From: Sorex araneus
Lineage: Eukaryota; Chordata; Mammalia; Eulipotyphla; Soricidae
Direction: 5' to 3'
Length of the DNA: 64,000 bases
Assembly: GCF_027595985.1 (NCBI RefSeq)
Contig: NC_073313.1
Span: 106,101,052 to 106,165,051 of the forward strand
Each line of letters begins with the position of its first letter. The stretch's first letter is position 1. The notes beneath the pieces were generated by a model. The model did no database searches, was not told where the DNA came from, and was given only the letters and a program-made list of their open reading frames with translations. Positions 12,418 to 23,159 of this stretch are shown piece after piece. Made by a program: the position numbers and the translations under genes.

Positions 12418-12589
12418 TTTTTTTGCTTTTTGGGTCACAGCCGGTAATGCACAGGGATTACTCCTGACTCATGCACTCAGGAATTACTTCTGTCGGTGCT
12501 CGGGGGACCATATGGGATACTGGGAATCTAATCCAGGTCAGCCATATGCAAGGCAAATGCCCTACATGCTGTGCTATCGCTCCAGCCCT
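12418..12589 (-). mobile_element. SOR-type SINE with target duplication
   Basis: Reverse copy ('gctttttgggtcacagcc' to 'gctatcgctccagccc') bounded by the 14-bp repeat 'ggatttgtgacttt' at 12404-12417 and 12590-12603. Confidence 0.93.
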
Positions 12590-12689
12590 GGATTTGTGAC
12601 TTTCATGTTACTATTTATTTTCTACATGTTCTAATCTTCCTTTTTTTATTTTTCTTTTCTTCCATTTTTCTCTTGTCTTTCTTTTTTTT

Positions 12690-12841
12690 GGGGGGGTCAC
12701 AGTAGTTCCCATGGGTTCCTCCTGGCTCTACACTGAGAAATCACTCCTGAAGAGCTCGAAAGATGATATGAGATGCCAGGTATCAAACTCTGGTCATCCA
12801 TGGGCAAAGCAAATGCCCTACTTGCTGTATCTCTGACCCCA
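12690..12841 (-). mobile_element. SOR-type SINE, diverged
   Basis: Reverse copy recognisable by 'gggggtcacagtag', 'ctcctggctctacactgag' and 'gcaaagcaaatgccctac'. Confidence 0.75.
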
Positions 12842-13122
12842 TTCTTTGTTTCTATTTTATGTTGTGTTACAAACATTTTTATACATTTTAATATATTCTA
12901 GTCCATTTGGGTGGTTAATTTCTTATTTTATTTCTGTGCATTACTATTTATATATTATCAATATAATTCAAACTAAGTTTCTATAGTATACAAGTGTGCA
13001 CCTGTGTAGATAACTTCATGAATAATCTCTTCCTTTGCACTGTTACTGTTATAAACATTACATATATGCTCAAATACATAGAACTATGATTACAGATCTA
13101 TAACTTCAATTATGAGAAAAGA

Positions 13123-13360
13123 TGGCACTATAGCACTGTCGTCCCCTAGTTCATCGATTTACTCAAGCGGGCACCAGTGATGTCTCCACTGTGAGACTTG
13201 TTACTGTTTTTGGCATATCGAATACGCCACGGGTAGCTTGCCAGGCTCTGCCGTGTGAGTGGGATACTCTCAGTTGCTTGCCCACCTCTCCAAAATGGAC
13301 AGAGGAATCGATCCCAGATTGGCCATGTGCAAGGCAAATGCCCTACCCACTCCAGTCCTG
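13123..13360 (-). mobile_element. SINE with RTE-derived body (SINE-R type)
   Basis: Reverse copy: 'actatagcactgtcgtcc', 'gcgggcaccagtgatgtc', 'tttggcatatcgaatacgcc', then the head complement 'gtgcaaggcaaatgcc'. A short candidate target duplication 'tgagaaaa' lies on either side (near 13114 and 13361). Confidence 0.85.
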
Positions 13361-13976
13361 AGAAAATATAATATATATACATTATTTCATATTTAGCAAT
13401 ATAATTACTTGTAACAGTGATCTTTGTTTTTAAAATAATTTAACTTATTGTCTAGTGTCCTTCATTTCAGTCTACAGAACTCTTTTAAGTATTTCTCCTA
13501 TGACAATTTACTAGAGATGGATCTTGTCAATGATTGTTGACCTTTTGATAGTTAAATCTCTAATTCATTCTTGAAAGATGCTTCATAGGAATAAAATATG
13601 TTGGTTGCCCTTACCCCTATTAAAACTGTAGTATATTTTATATATATATATACTTCTAGACTTCTTAGAATTTTATGAGAAATTGGTAATTAGTCTTAAG
13701 GAGATCACCTTGCACATTATGACTTGGTTCTGCCTTGCAGTTTTGAAAATTCTCATTTGTATATGATTTTTGGAAATTTTGGGTCTAATTTATATTACAC
13801 TGGTATGGCACATAATTTGTCATATCTACTTTGATTTGAGTTATATGTGAAAATTATTGTATTTCCTCAAATTTCAGAAGTTTGGAGCCTTCATTTTTCT
13901 ACATTTTTGATACTGTTATATATACATAAGTTTACCTGATGACTTCATACATAGTTGTTAAAGAATATTAATCTTG

Positions 13977-14170
13977 TTCTTCTTTTACTTGTTCTTGTTC
14001 TGATTCTTTTTTTCTTCTTCCTCTACTTTCTCATCTTCCTCTTCTTTCTCTTTTCCATGTTCTCCTCATTCTCCTCTTTCTCTTTCTCCTCTTCTTCCTC
14101 TTCCTCTTCTTCCTCCTCTCCTTTCTCCTTCTCATATTCTTGCACCTCCTTTTTCTTGTTCTTCTCTTCA
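13977..14170 (+). repeat. Pyrimidine-rich (CTT/CCT)n low-complexity tract
   Basis: About 190 bases of irregular 'cttcttcctcttcctc' units. It yields meaningless Ser/Phe-rich (plus) and Glu/Lys-rich (minus) reading frames. Confidence 0.9.
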
Positions 14171-14477
14171 AAGTGTGCCATATCTAGTGCGCTGTAACCA
14201 AGTTGGTGTGAAGACCACAACTAAAGTATGAGATCTCTTGTGAGAACCAAAGCTAAAGTTTTCAAGCACTGCAACAAAATTTGTGGCCAGCAGTGATAAA
14301 TATAACCAAAAATGTATGTGAACACTAAAACTAATGACGTGACTCTGAGAAAGCACTTGTGCAAGCACTGCAACCAAGTGTGTTACTCTGAATGAGCACC
14401 ACAGTGTAATCTTTATGCATAACACCTAAGTATCACAGTCAAGTGTGCAAACACTGCAATGACATGTGTTACCACAA
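14171..14477 (+). repeat. Degenerate tandem-body repeat with 'caagcactgcaac' motif
   Basis: The motif 'caagcactgcaac' recurs at 14263 and 14362 and in variant form at 14448, separated by similar 'gtgtgaacac' and 'gagaacc' words. The complement of 27990-28300 carries the same motif style ('gtaagcactgcaactc'), so this is probably a dispersed repeat family with an internally repetitious body. I do not recognise a named family. Confidence 0.45.
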
Positions 14478-14559
14478 CACCAGCAGGAAAAATGGAAGGG
14501 AATAATAAAAAATAAATAAGAAAATGTCATTAACAGTAAAATTAAAAAAGTGATAATAT

Positions 14560-15800
14560 TCATGGCAGTACACTTAACAAAGGAAATGAAATACCTTAAA
14601 GTGGAAAAGATAAGACATCACTAAAAGATATAAAAGAAAACACAAAAAAAGATATCCAGGTTTCATGAATTAAAATTAGTATTATTAAAATGTGTGTATT
14701 AACCAAAACAATTTACAGATTGAATTAAATAGGTCCATATCAAAATTCTAATGGTGATTTTACAGGCAAATAAAACAAATACTAAAATTTGTATGGAAAC
14801 AATGAAGATTATGCATGCCAGAGTAAATACTGTGAGAAAGGAAGAAAAGTTGAAACTTCATTTTTCCTCACTTTAAATTATATTTCAAAGCAGTACTAAT
14901 AAAAACCATATAATATTCAAAACAAACTAGACAAATAGATTAATGAAATACAGTACAATACACAAGTAAATCCATGCATGTATGAGTATTTACTTTGTAA
15001 GAAGGGAGCAAATACCATGCTAGAGAGAAATGAAGGTCTTTTCTGCAATCTTTAATCTTGTACAAATGGAGAGCAAATGCAAAATAATGAAAATAGACCA
15101 CCATCCACCAAAAGTAAATCAAAATGAATCAAGGACATGGATAAAATTCTGAAACCATACAGAACATAGATGAAAATATAGAAGATACTCTACTGGACTC
15201 AGACCTCATGGATGTATTTAATGACTTAACTCAGTGAAAAGGAAACAGAAAGCAGTGTGGTGGTTCTTGTGCTGGAACATTGTATGTCTAAAACTCAACT
15301 ACAAATAACTGTAAATCATGAAGTTTTAATAACATTAAAATATACACATAAAGCAAAACAAAAGTAGAAGAACTACAACTAAATTAAATTAAATATATTT
15401 TATCAGTAAAATGATAGAAAACAAAAACAATGAGGGATGCCTACTGAAAGAAGATATTTGTATATCATACATCTATAAAGGGTTGATGTCCAAAATATTT
15501 AATTGACACAAAATTTAATGGCAAAAATCAAGCCACCAAATAAGGAAATGGGATAAAGAATTAGTGGACATTTACTCAAAGAGAAAACATATATATGACT
15601 CACAGACATATGGAAAATTCTCAGCATCATTTATTACTAGGGACATGAAAATAAAGATCACCGTAGGATAACCTGGCTTGTGACAATGGCTTGAAATAAA
15701 AATATTGGAAATAAGTGTTGGCCAGGTTGTAGAGGAAAATTAACTCTGATATATTTTAAGTATGGATACAAATTGGTATAGCTTCTATGAAAAGGAATAT
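14560..15800 (+). mobile_element. Old L1 ORF2/3' segment
   Basis: Diverged forward sequence resembling the 3' part of L1 ORF2 ('acaaatactaaaatttgtatgg', 'ggataaagaattagtggac') with L1 3' UTR-like words at 15235-15350. Many stops interrupt every frame. Confidence 0.5.
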
Positions 15801-15820
15801 GTTCTTTTGAAAAATTAAAG

Positions 15821-15979
15821 TGGGGACCAGTGAGATAGTACAGGAAGTGAGGGACTTGCATTGCATATGCTTGGTAACAGTTTTTAATTCCAAGCACCAT
15901 ATATGAATTGCTAAGAACCTCCAAAAGTGATCCCTGAGCTCTGCTGGGTGTGGCCCCTTCAAACCACACAAAAAAAATG
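15821..15979 (+). mobile_element. SOR-type SINE, diverged
   Basis: Forward copy: 'ggggaccagtgagatagtac', 'ttgcattgcatatgc', 'tgatccctgagctctgctgg' and an A-run end. Confidence 0.75.
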
Positions 15980-16048
15980 GAAATACCATATAATACAGCA
16001 ATATCACTGCAAGACCTTTTTTTCAAAAGATATTTAAAAATACTTTAT

Positions 16049-16214
16049 TCCGGGGTGATAGTACAGTGGATAGGGTGTTTGGCGTCTGATCTGAGTTTGA
16101 TCCAAGGCATCCCATATTGTGCCCTGAGCAACACCAGGAGTGATTTCTGAGTGCAGAGCTTGGAGTAGTAACCTTTGAGCATCTTCTGCTGTGACCCAAA
16201 GAAGCAAAAAAAAT
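16049..16214 (+). mobile_element. SOR-type SINE, diverged
   Basis: Forward copy: 'gtgatagtacagtggatagg', 'ggcatcccatattgtgccc', 'gtgatttctgagtgcagagc', 'gtgacccaaagaagcaaaaa'. Confidence 0.8.
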
Positions 16215-16408
16215 TGATTCCTTTTGTTTTTATTTTATACATTTTTGTTTAAAGAACTGTGGTTTACAAAGTTGTTGATAGTTGGGTCTTAGGCTTACGA
16301 TATTTTTACAACAATACCACCACCAGTGTCAACTTCCCTCCACCAGTGTTCCCATGCTATCTCCAGGTCCCCTAGCCCATCTGCCACCTTGACAAGCACA
16401 TTTTAATC

Positions 16409-16580
16409 TGCTTGTTTTTTGTTTGGGGGCCATACCCGGTTGTGTTCCTGTGGTTCTCTAGGCCCTGGCTCAGGGATTATTTCTCATAGGCTCAGGAGAC
16501 ACTATGTGGTTCTGGGAATAGAACCTGTGTTGGCTACATGCAAGGCAAAGTGTCCTACGCAATGTACTATCACTCTAGCC
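16409..16580 (-). mobile_element. SOR-type SINE, diverged
   Basis: Reverse copy: 'gggggccatacccggttgtg', 'ctggctcagggattatttc', 'tacatgcaaggcaaagtg' and 'tactatcactctagcc'. Confidence 0.75.
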
Positions 16581-16594
16581 AACAGGCAAATTTT

Positions 16595-16890
16595 ATTTTA
16601 TTTTTTTAGCATTGTAATTTGTATTTTAATGAATCACTGTGAGATACAGTTAAAAAGCTTTCATGATCAGGTTTCAGCCATATTACGTTCCAACACTCAC
16701 ATCCACATCCAGCATCCAACAACACCAATATCCACAGTGTACATTTCCCATGACAAATATCCCTTCTATCCCTTCTGCCACTGCTGCTGCTCCCTCACCA
16801 GCCTGCCTCTATGGCAGGCACTTTCTCTCTCTCTTTCTCTTTCCCTCTCCCCCATTTGGGGCATTATGGTTTGCAATACAAATACTGAGA
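16595..16890 (-). mobile_element. L1 3' UTR fragment (common type), nested
   Basis: Complement of the common L1 3' end: 'atgaatcactgtgagatac', 'ctctatggcaggcac' and 'gcattatggtttgcaata'. It lies inside the variant-C fragment. Confidence 0.65.
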
Positions 16891-17319
16891 GGGACAGGCA
16901 CATTTTAAAGTTTGGTGATTACAGTTTGGATCTTATGTTTTTAGTGTTGTTGAGTTTGTGATTTGGATATATAGCTATACCACTCTCGCACATCACTGGC
17001 ATAACTCACCATAGTTCCCATATTACTTCCCTTTATATTTCTTCCTTCTGCTTTGATTTCTTTCATTCTCTGTCCTTCTCCGTCCTATATTCTGGGATCA
17101 AGGTTGATCTAGGGATCTAATCTTTAGTACATTTCTGTATCCAGTTATTCTATATATCACTCATGTAAGAATATATGTGTGGCATAAGAGATAATCCTGT
17201 GTTTACCTTTCTTCTTCTGGCTTACTACGCTCAACATGATATATTGCAGTTCTAACAAGTTTGCAGCAAACTGCATGATTTAATCTTTCCTTTCCTTGAA
17301 GCTTCATATATTCCATTAT

Positions 17320-17940
17320 ATATATATCACACATAAAATATAAACTTTGGTACATCTACACAATGGAATACTATGCAGCTGTTAGGAGAGATGAAGTCAT
17401 GAAGTTTGCTTATAAATGGATAGATGTGGAGAGTATCATGCTAAGTGAAATAAGTCAGAGAGAGAAGGACAGACATAGAAGGACTACACTCATTTTTGGA
17501 GTATAGAATAACACCACATGAGTCTGACACCCAAGGACAGTAAATATAAGGGCCGGGAAGATTGCCCCATAACTGGAAGACTGCTTCATGAGCAGAGGGG
17601 AGAAGGCAGATGGAATAGAGAAGAGATCACTAAGAAAATAATGGCTGGAGGAATCAGTTCGGATAGGAGATGTGTGCCAAAAGTAGATAATGGACCAAAC
17701 ATGATGAACTCTCAGTGTCTGTGTTGCAAGCTATAATGTCCAAAATTAGAGAGAGAGTATGGGGAATATTTTCTGCCATGGAGGCAGGGGGAGGGTGGGA
17801 AGGATGGGTATACCGTGGATACTGGTGGTGGGGAATGTGCACTGGTGGAGGGATGGGTGTTTGATCACTTTGTGATTGTACCCAAACATGAGAGCTTGTA
17901 ACTATCTCCCAGTGATTCAATAAAATAAAAAATAAAAATT
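17320..17940 (+). mobile_element. L1 3' end (common type)
   Basis: Runs from ORF2-end sequence ('acaatggaatactatgcag', 'tcatgctaagtgaaataag') through the 3' UTR ('actggaagactgcttcatg', 'gtgcactggtggagggatg') to 'gtgattcaataaaataaaa'. It is 5' truncated and non-coding. Confidence 0.85.
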
Positions 17941-18087
17941 TATTTTAAAAATTTAGCCTATTTTTAAAAATAAAGTTGTGCCTTTTGTGGAATGATGAAC
18001 TGAACTTGAAGATTATGTTAAGTGAAATAAATCAGAAAGTGAAAGACTGGATTGTTTGGAAACAGTTATCTCCAACATGCCTGGACA

Positions 18088-18537
18088 TGTTGTGCACCGG
18101 GTCTGGGCAGGTGCCTGCTTGTGGGGCAAAGGAAGACTGTCCCACGGAAAAACACCCTCTGGTTTGTTGGGAGCAGTTGAGCACAGCTCAATTTATTACC
18201 AATTACACACATTCTTATAGTCTTGAATTACAGAAGGCCCAATCATATAGAGCTTAACACTGTTGGCCTGTCACTTTTTTCTCTCTGCTTTGCCCATGGT
18301 CCAATTACCTTCAAGGCTGTATGTTGTGGTTAGGATGACTTGCTTAATGTGTACGTGATGATTTCTGCATTTTAGGTGTAGATGACTAGGGGCTCGAATG
18401 AGGCTCAAAGGGTACACATGATACAGACGCTTTGTTTTGCTGCCTCTGCCCAGTTACTCCCCATTTCGAGGCTTCACTTCAGGGCCCTTCTGCAAGTTCA
18501 GTTTTTTCCTGCTCCAGTGCCCATCGCCCGCTCCACA
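18088..18537 (-). mobile_element. Probable solo ERV LTR
   Basis: Read on the minus strand, the segment starts TGTGGAGCGGGCG and ends CGGTGCACAACA, so it has TG...CA termini. It carries a TATA-like 'ctataag', then an AATAAA signal ('ggtaataaattgagctg') about 100 bp before the end. This order (U3, TATA, polyA signal, short R-U5) is typical of a class II-like LTR. I found no convincing target duplication and no internal proviral sequence. It is a regulatory remnant and encodes no protein. Confidence 0.45.
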
Positions 18538-18712
18538 CTGTGGTAGATTAATTCATATATGGACTATAAATGACCAAAACTAATAAAGTGATAAAACAAA
18601 ACTAAAATAAATCTAAGAATAAAAATAGGGTGACTACCAGAAGGAGAGTGGAAGGGGCAGGAGAAAATGGAAGAGGAGGGCATTCTGGCAAACTAAATGG
18701 TAAATTAACAAA

Positions 18713-18969
18713 ATTAGCACTGCACTGTAGCACTGTCGTCCTGTTTTTCATTGATTTGCTCGAGCGGGCACTAGTTACATCTCCAATGTGATACTTGTTG
18801 TTACTGTTTTTGGCATATTGAATACTCCATGGTTAGCTTGCCAGGCTCTGCCATGTGGGTGGGATACTCTCAGTAGCTTGCTGGGTTCTCCGAGAGGTAT
18901 GGAGGAATCAAACCGGGGTCTTCCACATGCAAGGCAAATACCCTACCCTCTGTGCTATCACTCCAGCCC
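18713..18969 (-). mobile_element. SINE with RTE-derived body (SINE-R type), with TSD
   Basis: Reverse copy ('cactgtagcactgtcgtcc', 'gagcgggcactagttac', 'tttttggcatattgaatac', 'catgcaaggcaaataccc'). It is bounded by the 11-bp repeat 'aaattaacaaa' at 18702-18712 and 18970-18980. Confidence 0.9.
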
Positions 18970-19080
18970 AAATTAACAAACTTAAATCTAAAAGTAATGG
19001 TGGTTGTCTGGGAACAGGCTTTAAAACACCTCCTATTTACTGTTGGTGAGAATGTCCTCTGGTTCAGCTTGTGGGAATCA

Positions 19081-19236
19081 GTGGGGCTGGAGCAATAGTA
19101 TAGCTGGTGGGGTGCTTGCCTTGCTGACCATGGTTAGATACCCTGCATCACATATGGTCCCACAAGCACAGCCAGGAGTAATTTCTGAGTTCAGAGCCAG
19201 TAGTAACCCTTGAGTATCTCCCAAAAAATCCAAAAT
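19081..19236 (+). mobile_element. SOR-type SINE, diverged
   Basis: Forward copy: 'ggggctggagcaatagtata', 'cacatatggtcccacaagc', 'aggagtaatttctgag'; the tail is degraded. Confidence 0.82.
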
Positions 19237-19884
19237 AGAATCATTATGTAGATATATCCATAAAATAGAAATAGAACTACCATGTAGTCCAGGGATACTA
19301 CTTATTTCCATCTAGCCCTTCAACACAGAATCAATAGCTTTGTTCTTTTTTAAAAAATATTTTTTAATTTATATTAAAAATTTATTTTATGTAAAAAAGC
19401 CACAACTTTTGATACAATTCTAGAATTAAAAATGAGTTGATGACAAAGTTTCAATATTAAAATTAATAGATCTAAAAATCAGTTTATGTGAACGTTTTTA
19501 TGTCTGATAGCAGAGTTCCTAAGTCCTTGTCTGAGAATTTATTAAGTTGCTGCTTTAGAGGTGTCCACAAGGTCCAGAGACTTCAAGATATATGGTCTGT
19601 GTCAAAGAGTCAACACGATGGCGACTGTGGGAGGTATGACTGTCAGGGCCTCAGAAGTATGGAAAGTTGGAGAAGAGGTTACCCACTCTGACTCTCAAAA
19701 AATTACCAGAATTCTCAGCCTGGGCACCAAGTAACAAACATCCAAAGGCAACACAATGGAAGAACTGATCCACACAACTGACTTGGGGGCTGCTTGATAG
19801 GAAGGGGTATTGAAGTCTTTAGGAGAGAGAAGGGATATAATAGTGATAGGTATGGAGTTTGAATTATGTGCATGAGGAATCATT
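19237..19884. other. Intergenic, no feature recognised
   Basis: AT-rich to 19490, then unremarkable single-copy-looking sequence with no gene signal that I recognise. Confidence 0.45.
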
Positions 19885-19899
19885 ATTAATAGCATAATA

Positions 19900-20116
19900 G
19901 CACTGTAGCACTGTTGTCCCTTGTTCATCAATTTGCTCTAGCGGGCACCAGTAACATCTCCATTGTGAGACTTGTTACTGTTTTTGGCATATCGAATACA
20001 CCACGGGTAGCATGCCAGGCTCTGCCATGTGGGCGGGATACTCTCAGTAGCTTCCTGGGCTCTCCGAGAGGGATGGAGGAATCGAGCCCTGCCCGCTATG
20101 CTATCGCTCAAGTCCA
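19900..20116 (-). mobile_element. SINE with RTE-derived body, with 15-bp TSD
   Basis: Reverse copy slightly shortened in the head. It is bounded by a perfect 15-bp duplication 'attaatagcataata' at 19885-19899 and 20117-20131. The clear duplication shows that this SINE moves as a retrotransposon in its own right. Confidence 0.92.
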
Positions 20117-20221
20117 ATTAATAGCATAATAACCCACAGAACCTCAGTTAAGACAAATGAAAAGAGTTCCAATGCAGCTCTGCATCCTCTTCTGAAGCTG
20201 CCAGATACTAACTTTCTTTTT

Positions 20222-22541
20222 ATATATTTATTTTTTTACAGACTTACAACTTTTTGTGCTTGTGTTTCAGACATACAATGCTCGAGTACCCATTCCTCCA
20301 CCAATGCCCATTCTCCACCACCAATGATCCCAGTATCCCTCCCACCCTCCCACCCCATCCCTGCCACCCCACCCCACCTCTGTGGCAGGGCATTTCCTTT
20401 TGTTCTCTCTCTCCTTTGGGGTGTTGTGGTTTGCAATAGAGGCACTGAGTGGCCACTGTGTTTGGTCTATAGTCTATTTTCAGGGTGCATCTCCCATCCC
20501 CTGCAGGTCCTCAAACCAAGCTTTACCTGGTCTTCCCTTCTCTATCTAAGCTGCCCCTTCCTCCAACATGTGAGGCCAGCTTGCAAGTCTTGGAGCCAAC
20601 CTCCTGGTACTTATCTCTACTATTCTTGGGCGCCAGTCTCCCATTTTGTTACTTTATATTCCACAGATGAGTGCAATCTTTCTATGTCTGTCTATTTCTG
20701 ACTCATTTCACTTACCATGATACTTTCCATGTTAATCCACTTATATGCAAAGGTCATGACTTCACCTTTTCTAACAGGAGCATAGTATTCCATTGTGTAG
20801 ATGTATCAAAGTTTCTTTAACCAGTCATCTGCTCTGGGGCACTTGGGTTTTTTCCAGATTCTGGCTATTGTAAACAGTGCTGCAATGAACATTCGAGTGC
20901 AGATGTCATTTCGACTTTTTTGCCTCTCTGGGATATATTCCCAGGAGTCAAATGGGAGCTGGATCAAATGGGACCACAATTTCTAATTGTTTGAGAAACA
21001 TCCATACTGTTTTCCAAAATTGCTGAACCAGTTGGCATTCCCACCAGCAGTGTAAGAGGGTCCCTTTCTCCCCAAATCCACGGCAACAGCAGTTGCTTTT
21101 GGTCTTTTGGAACATCTATTTATGATGAAAACTGTCACCAAAATGGATTTAGAAGGAACTTTCCTCAAGATAGTCAAAGCCATCTATCACAAATCCATGG
21201 CAAACATTATTCTCAATGGAGGGAAAACTCAGGGCCTTCCCTCTAAGATCAGGGACAGGCAAGTATGCCCACTCCTCTCCCCACTTCTGTTTAACATAGT
21301 ACTGGAAGTACTTGCAATAGCAACTAGGCAAGAAAAAGACATTAAGGGCAGACAGATAGGAAAGGAAAAAATCAAGCCCTCACTATTCTCAGATGATGAT
21401 ACTATACCTAGAGAAACCTAAAACCTCTACCAAGAAACTCCTATAAACAATAGACTTGTACAGTAAAGTCGCAGGTTATAAAATCAATACCCAAAAATCC
21501 ATGGCTTTCCTATATGCAAATAATGAGACAGAGGAAAGTGATATAAAAAAATCCCATTTGGCCGCTACCAAGATGTGATCCCGGGGGCTGCACGCGTGTG
21601 CGGCCCCTCTGCAGCTCCACGAGCGTGAATCCAGACCCAGCTAAACCACTTTCGACATGGGCAGCTACTTGCAGAATGTCTCCAGCCTGAGAACTAAGCC
21701 GCGACCCCATGCCCGCCCAGGAGGGGAAAGGTATTTCTCTCTCTCTCGCCTCTCCCTTTGCGTGGATGAAGGACATGGGGACCACCATATTATGACAACC
21801 ACAGATGGGGTTTTCAAGCTTGCAATGATCCAATATCCGGAAGAAATCTCCCTGGACTTAGTTGTTAAAGTACAGAAATCCAAAACCGCTCGGCCGCTAC
21901 TGCAGCCGCGCCACCTCATTTCTCTTCACAACGGGTCTGACTCTAGTGGGGTACTCCTAACAATAATGGTGAGGTTTGTGTTGAAATATTGAATGTAACC
22001 AAAGTAAATAGAAAGTAAAGTGAAATTTATCAGTTACAAGGCGGGGTGGGGGGGTCGGGGGTAGGCGGAATGGGAGGTGTACTGTGGTTTTTTTTTTTTT
22101 TTGGTGGTATGATATGGGCACTGGTGAAGGGATGGTTGTTTCAGCATTGTATGACTAAGACTTAAGCCTGAAAGCATTGTAATTTTCCACATAGTGATTC
22201 AATAAAATAAAATTCTTATTTAAAAAAATCCCATTCACAATCGTGCCCCAGAAAATCAATACCTCAGAACCAGCCTAACTAAGGAGGTAAAAGATCTCTA
22301 CAAAGAAAACTACAAAATGCTAATCCACGAAATAAAAGATGACACAAGGAAATGGAAACATATTCCCTGCTCATGGATAGGAAAAATTAACATTGTCAAA
22401 ATGGCAATACTCCCCAAAGCACTATACAGATTCAATGTGATCCCTATAAGGATACCCATGAAAATCTTCAAAGAAATGAAGCAAACACTCCTGACATTCA
22501 TATGGAACAATAAACCCCCACGAATAGCTAAAGCAATTCTT
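20222..22541 (-). mobile_element. L1 insertion with inverted 5' half and TSD
   Basis: The left part (20222 to about 21111) is the complement of the L1 3' end, starting with T-rich sequence. The right part (about 21112-22541) is ORF2 reverse-transcriptase sequence in the opposite orientation ('tctcagatgatgatactat' lies near 21390). The whole is flanked by 'gccagatactaactttctt' (from 20201) and 'gccagatattaactttctt' (from 22542), one mismatch apart. This is a twin-priming structure. It is broken by stops and by an insertion at 21559-22220. Confidence 0.85.
21559..22220 (+). mobile_element. Composite retro-insertion: GC-rich head plus L1 variant 3' UTR
   Basis: This 662-bp insert interrupts the L1 and is bounded by a perfect 15-bp duplication 'taaaaaaatcccatt' at 21544-21558 and 22221-22235. 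Its first 350 bases are GC-rich, with many CG dinucleotides. Its last 330 bases match the complement of the 3' UTR of the L1 at 8838-9205, ending 'gtgattcaataaaataaaa'. The head could be an L1 5' UTR joined by internal deletion, or a captured non-L1 transcript; I do not recognise it. The 111-codon frame at 21657-21992 is of unknown meaning. Confidence 0.7.
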
Positions 22542-22562
22542 GCCAGATATTAACTTTCTTTT

Positions 22563-22737
22563 CTTTTTTTTTTGCTTTTTGGGTCACACCCGGCAATGCA
22601 CAGGGGTCATTCCTGGCTGATGCACTCAGGAATTACCCCTGGGGGTGCTCAGGGGACCATATGGGATGCTGGGATTCGAACCCGGGTCGGCCGCATGCAA
22701 GGCAAACGCCCTACCCGCTGTGCTATCACTCCAGCCC
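22563..22737 (-). mobile_element. SOR-type SINE, young copy with TSD
   Basis: Near-consensus reverse copy with intact 'attcgaacccgggtcggc'. It is bounded by 'ccagatattaacttt' at 22543-22557 and 22738-22752. It landed in the target duplication made by the neighbouring L1. Confidence 0.95.
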
Positions 22738-22754
22738 CCAGATATTAACTTTTT

Positions 22755-23130
22755 GCAGTGACTATTAGTTTTCCTGAGTACCAAAAAACTTGGAAAATGG
22801 CACTGTGACTGGTATAAACACTGTGAAGTTTGCTGTTCTTTCTGAAAGTCAACTATTTTTGTTTGTTTTTTAATATACAATTGCCAGTTAGATAACAGAT
22901 TTTCATTAATTTATAGAGTTCTGAAAAAGTTAATTCGTATCATTTTCTCAGTAATCAATATTTTATAGGGAGTGCATTTTCAGAGGTTCATTTATTACCC
23001 ACTGATGGTTTTTGAGTATCTCTTTTTGTGTGTGGTGCCTGCAATTGAAGACTGGATTTCACATGAACCAGGTGCTTCATCACTGAGATACATCTCTGTC
23101 TTGGCCCTCATTGTGTTTTTGCTGCTGCTT
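22755..23130. other. Intergenic, no feature recognised
   Basis: AT-rich, ending in a short impure CTG/TTG triplet tract near 23119-23160. Confidence 0.5.
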
Positions 23131-23159
23131 CTGCTGTTGCTGTTGTTGTTGTTGTTATT

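Larger units (their letters stand above)
9847..13960 (-). mobile_element. Old, fragmented L1 (minus) between younger SINEs
   Basis: The AT-rich stretches between the individually listed SINEs (mainly 9847-10780, 11411-11741 and 12842-13960) contain diverged words typical of the complement of old L1 ORF2, for example 'tattattgaaagtatg' near 11482 and 'cacaaaggatattgttctg' near 10343. No frame survives. The assignment is based on general resemblance; boundaries are approximate. Confidence 0.4.
16222..17310 (-). mobile_element. L1 3' UTR variant C, split by nested insertions
   Basis: The outer parts (16222-16405 and about 16893-17310) are one variant-C L1 3' end in reverse. They are interrupted by a SOR SINE and another L1 3' end. 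The near-identical words 'gacaagcacatttt' (about 16393) and 'gacaggcacatttt' (about 16890) flank the inserted block and look like its target duplication. Confidence 0.5.

Noticed and set aside
13977-14220. Glu/Lys-rich minus-strand frame resembling a charged protein
   Set aside because: It is the translation of a (CTT/CCT)n low-complexity tract.
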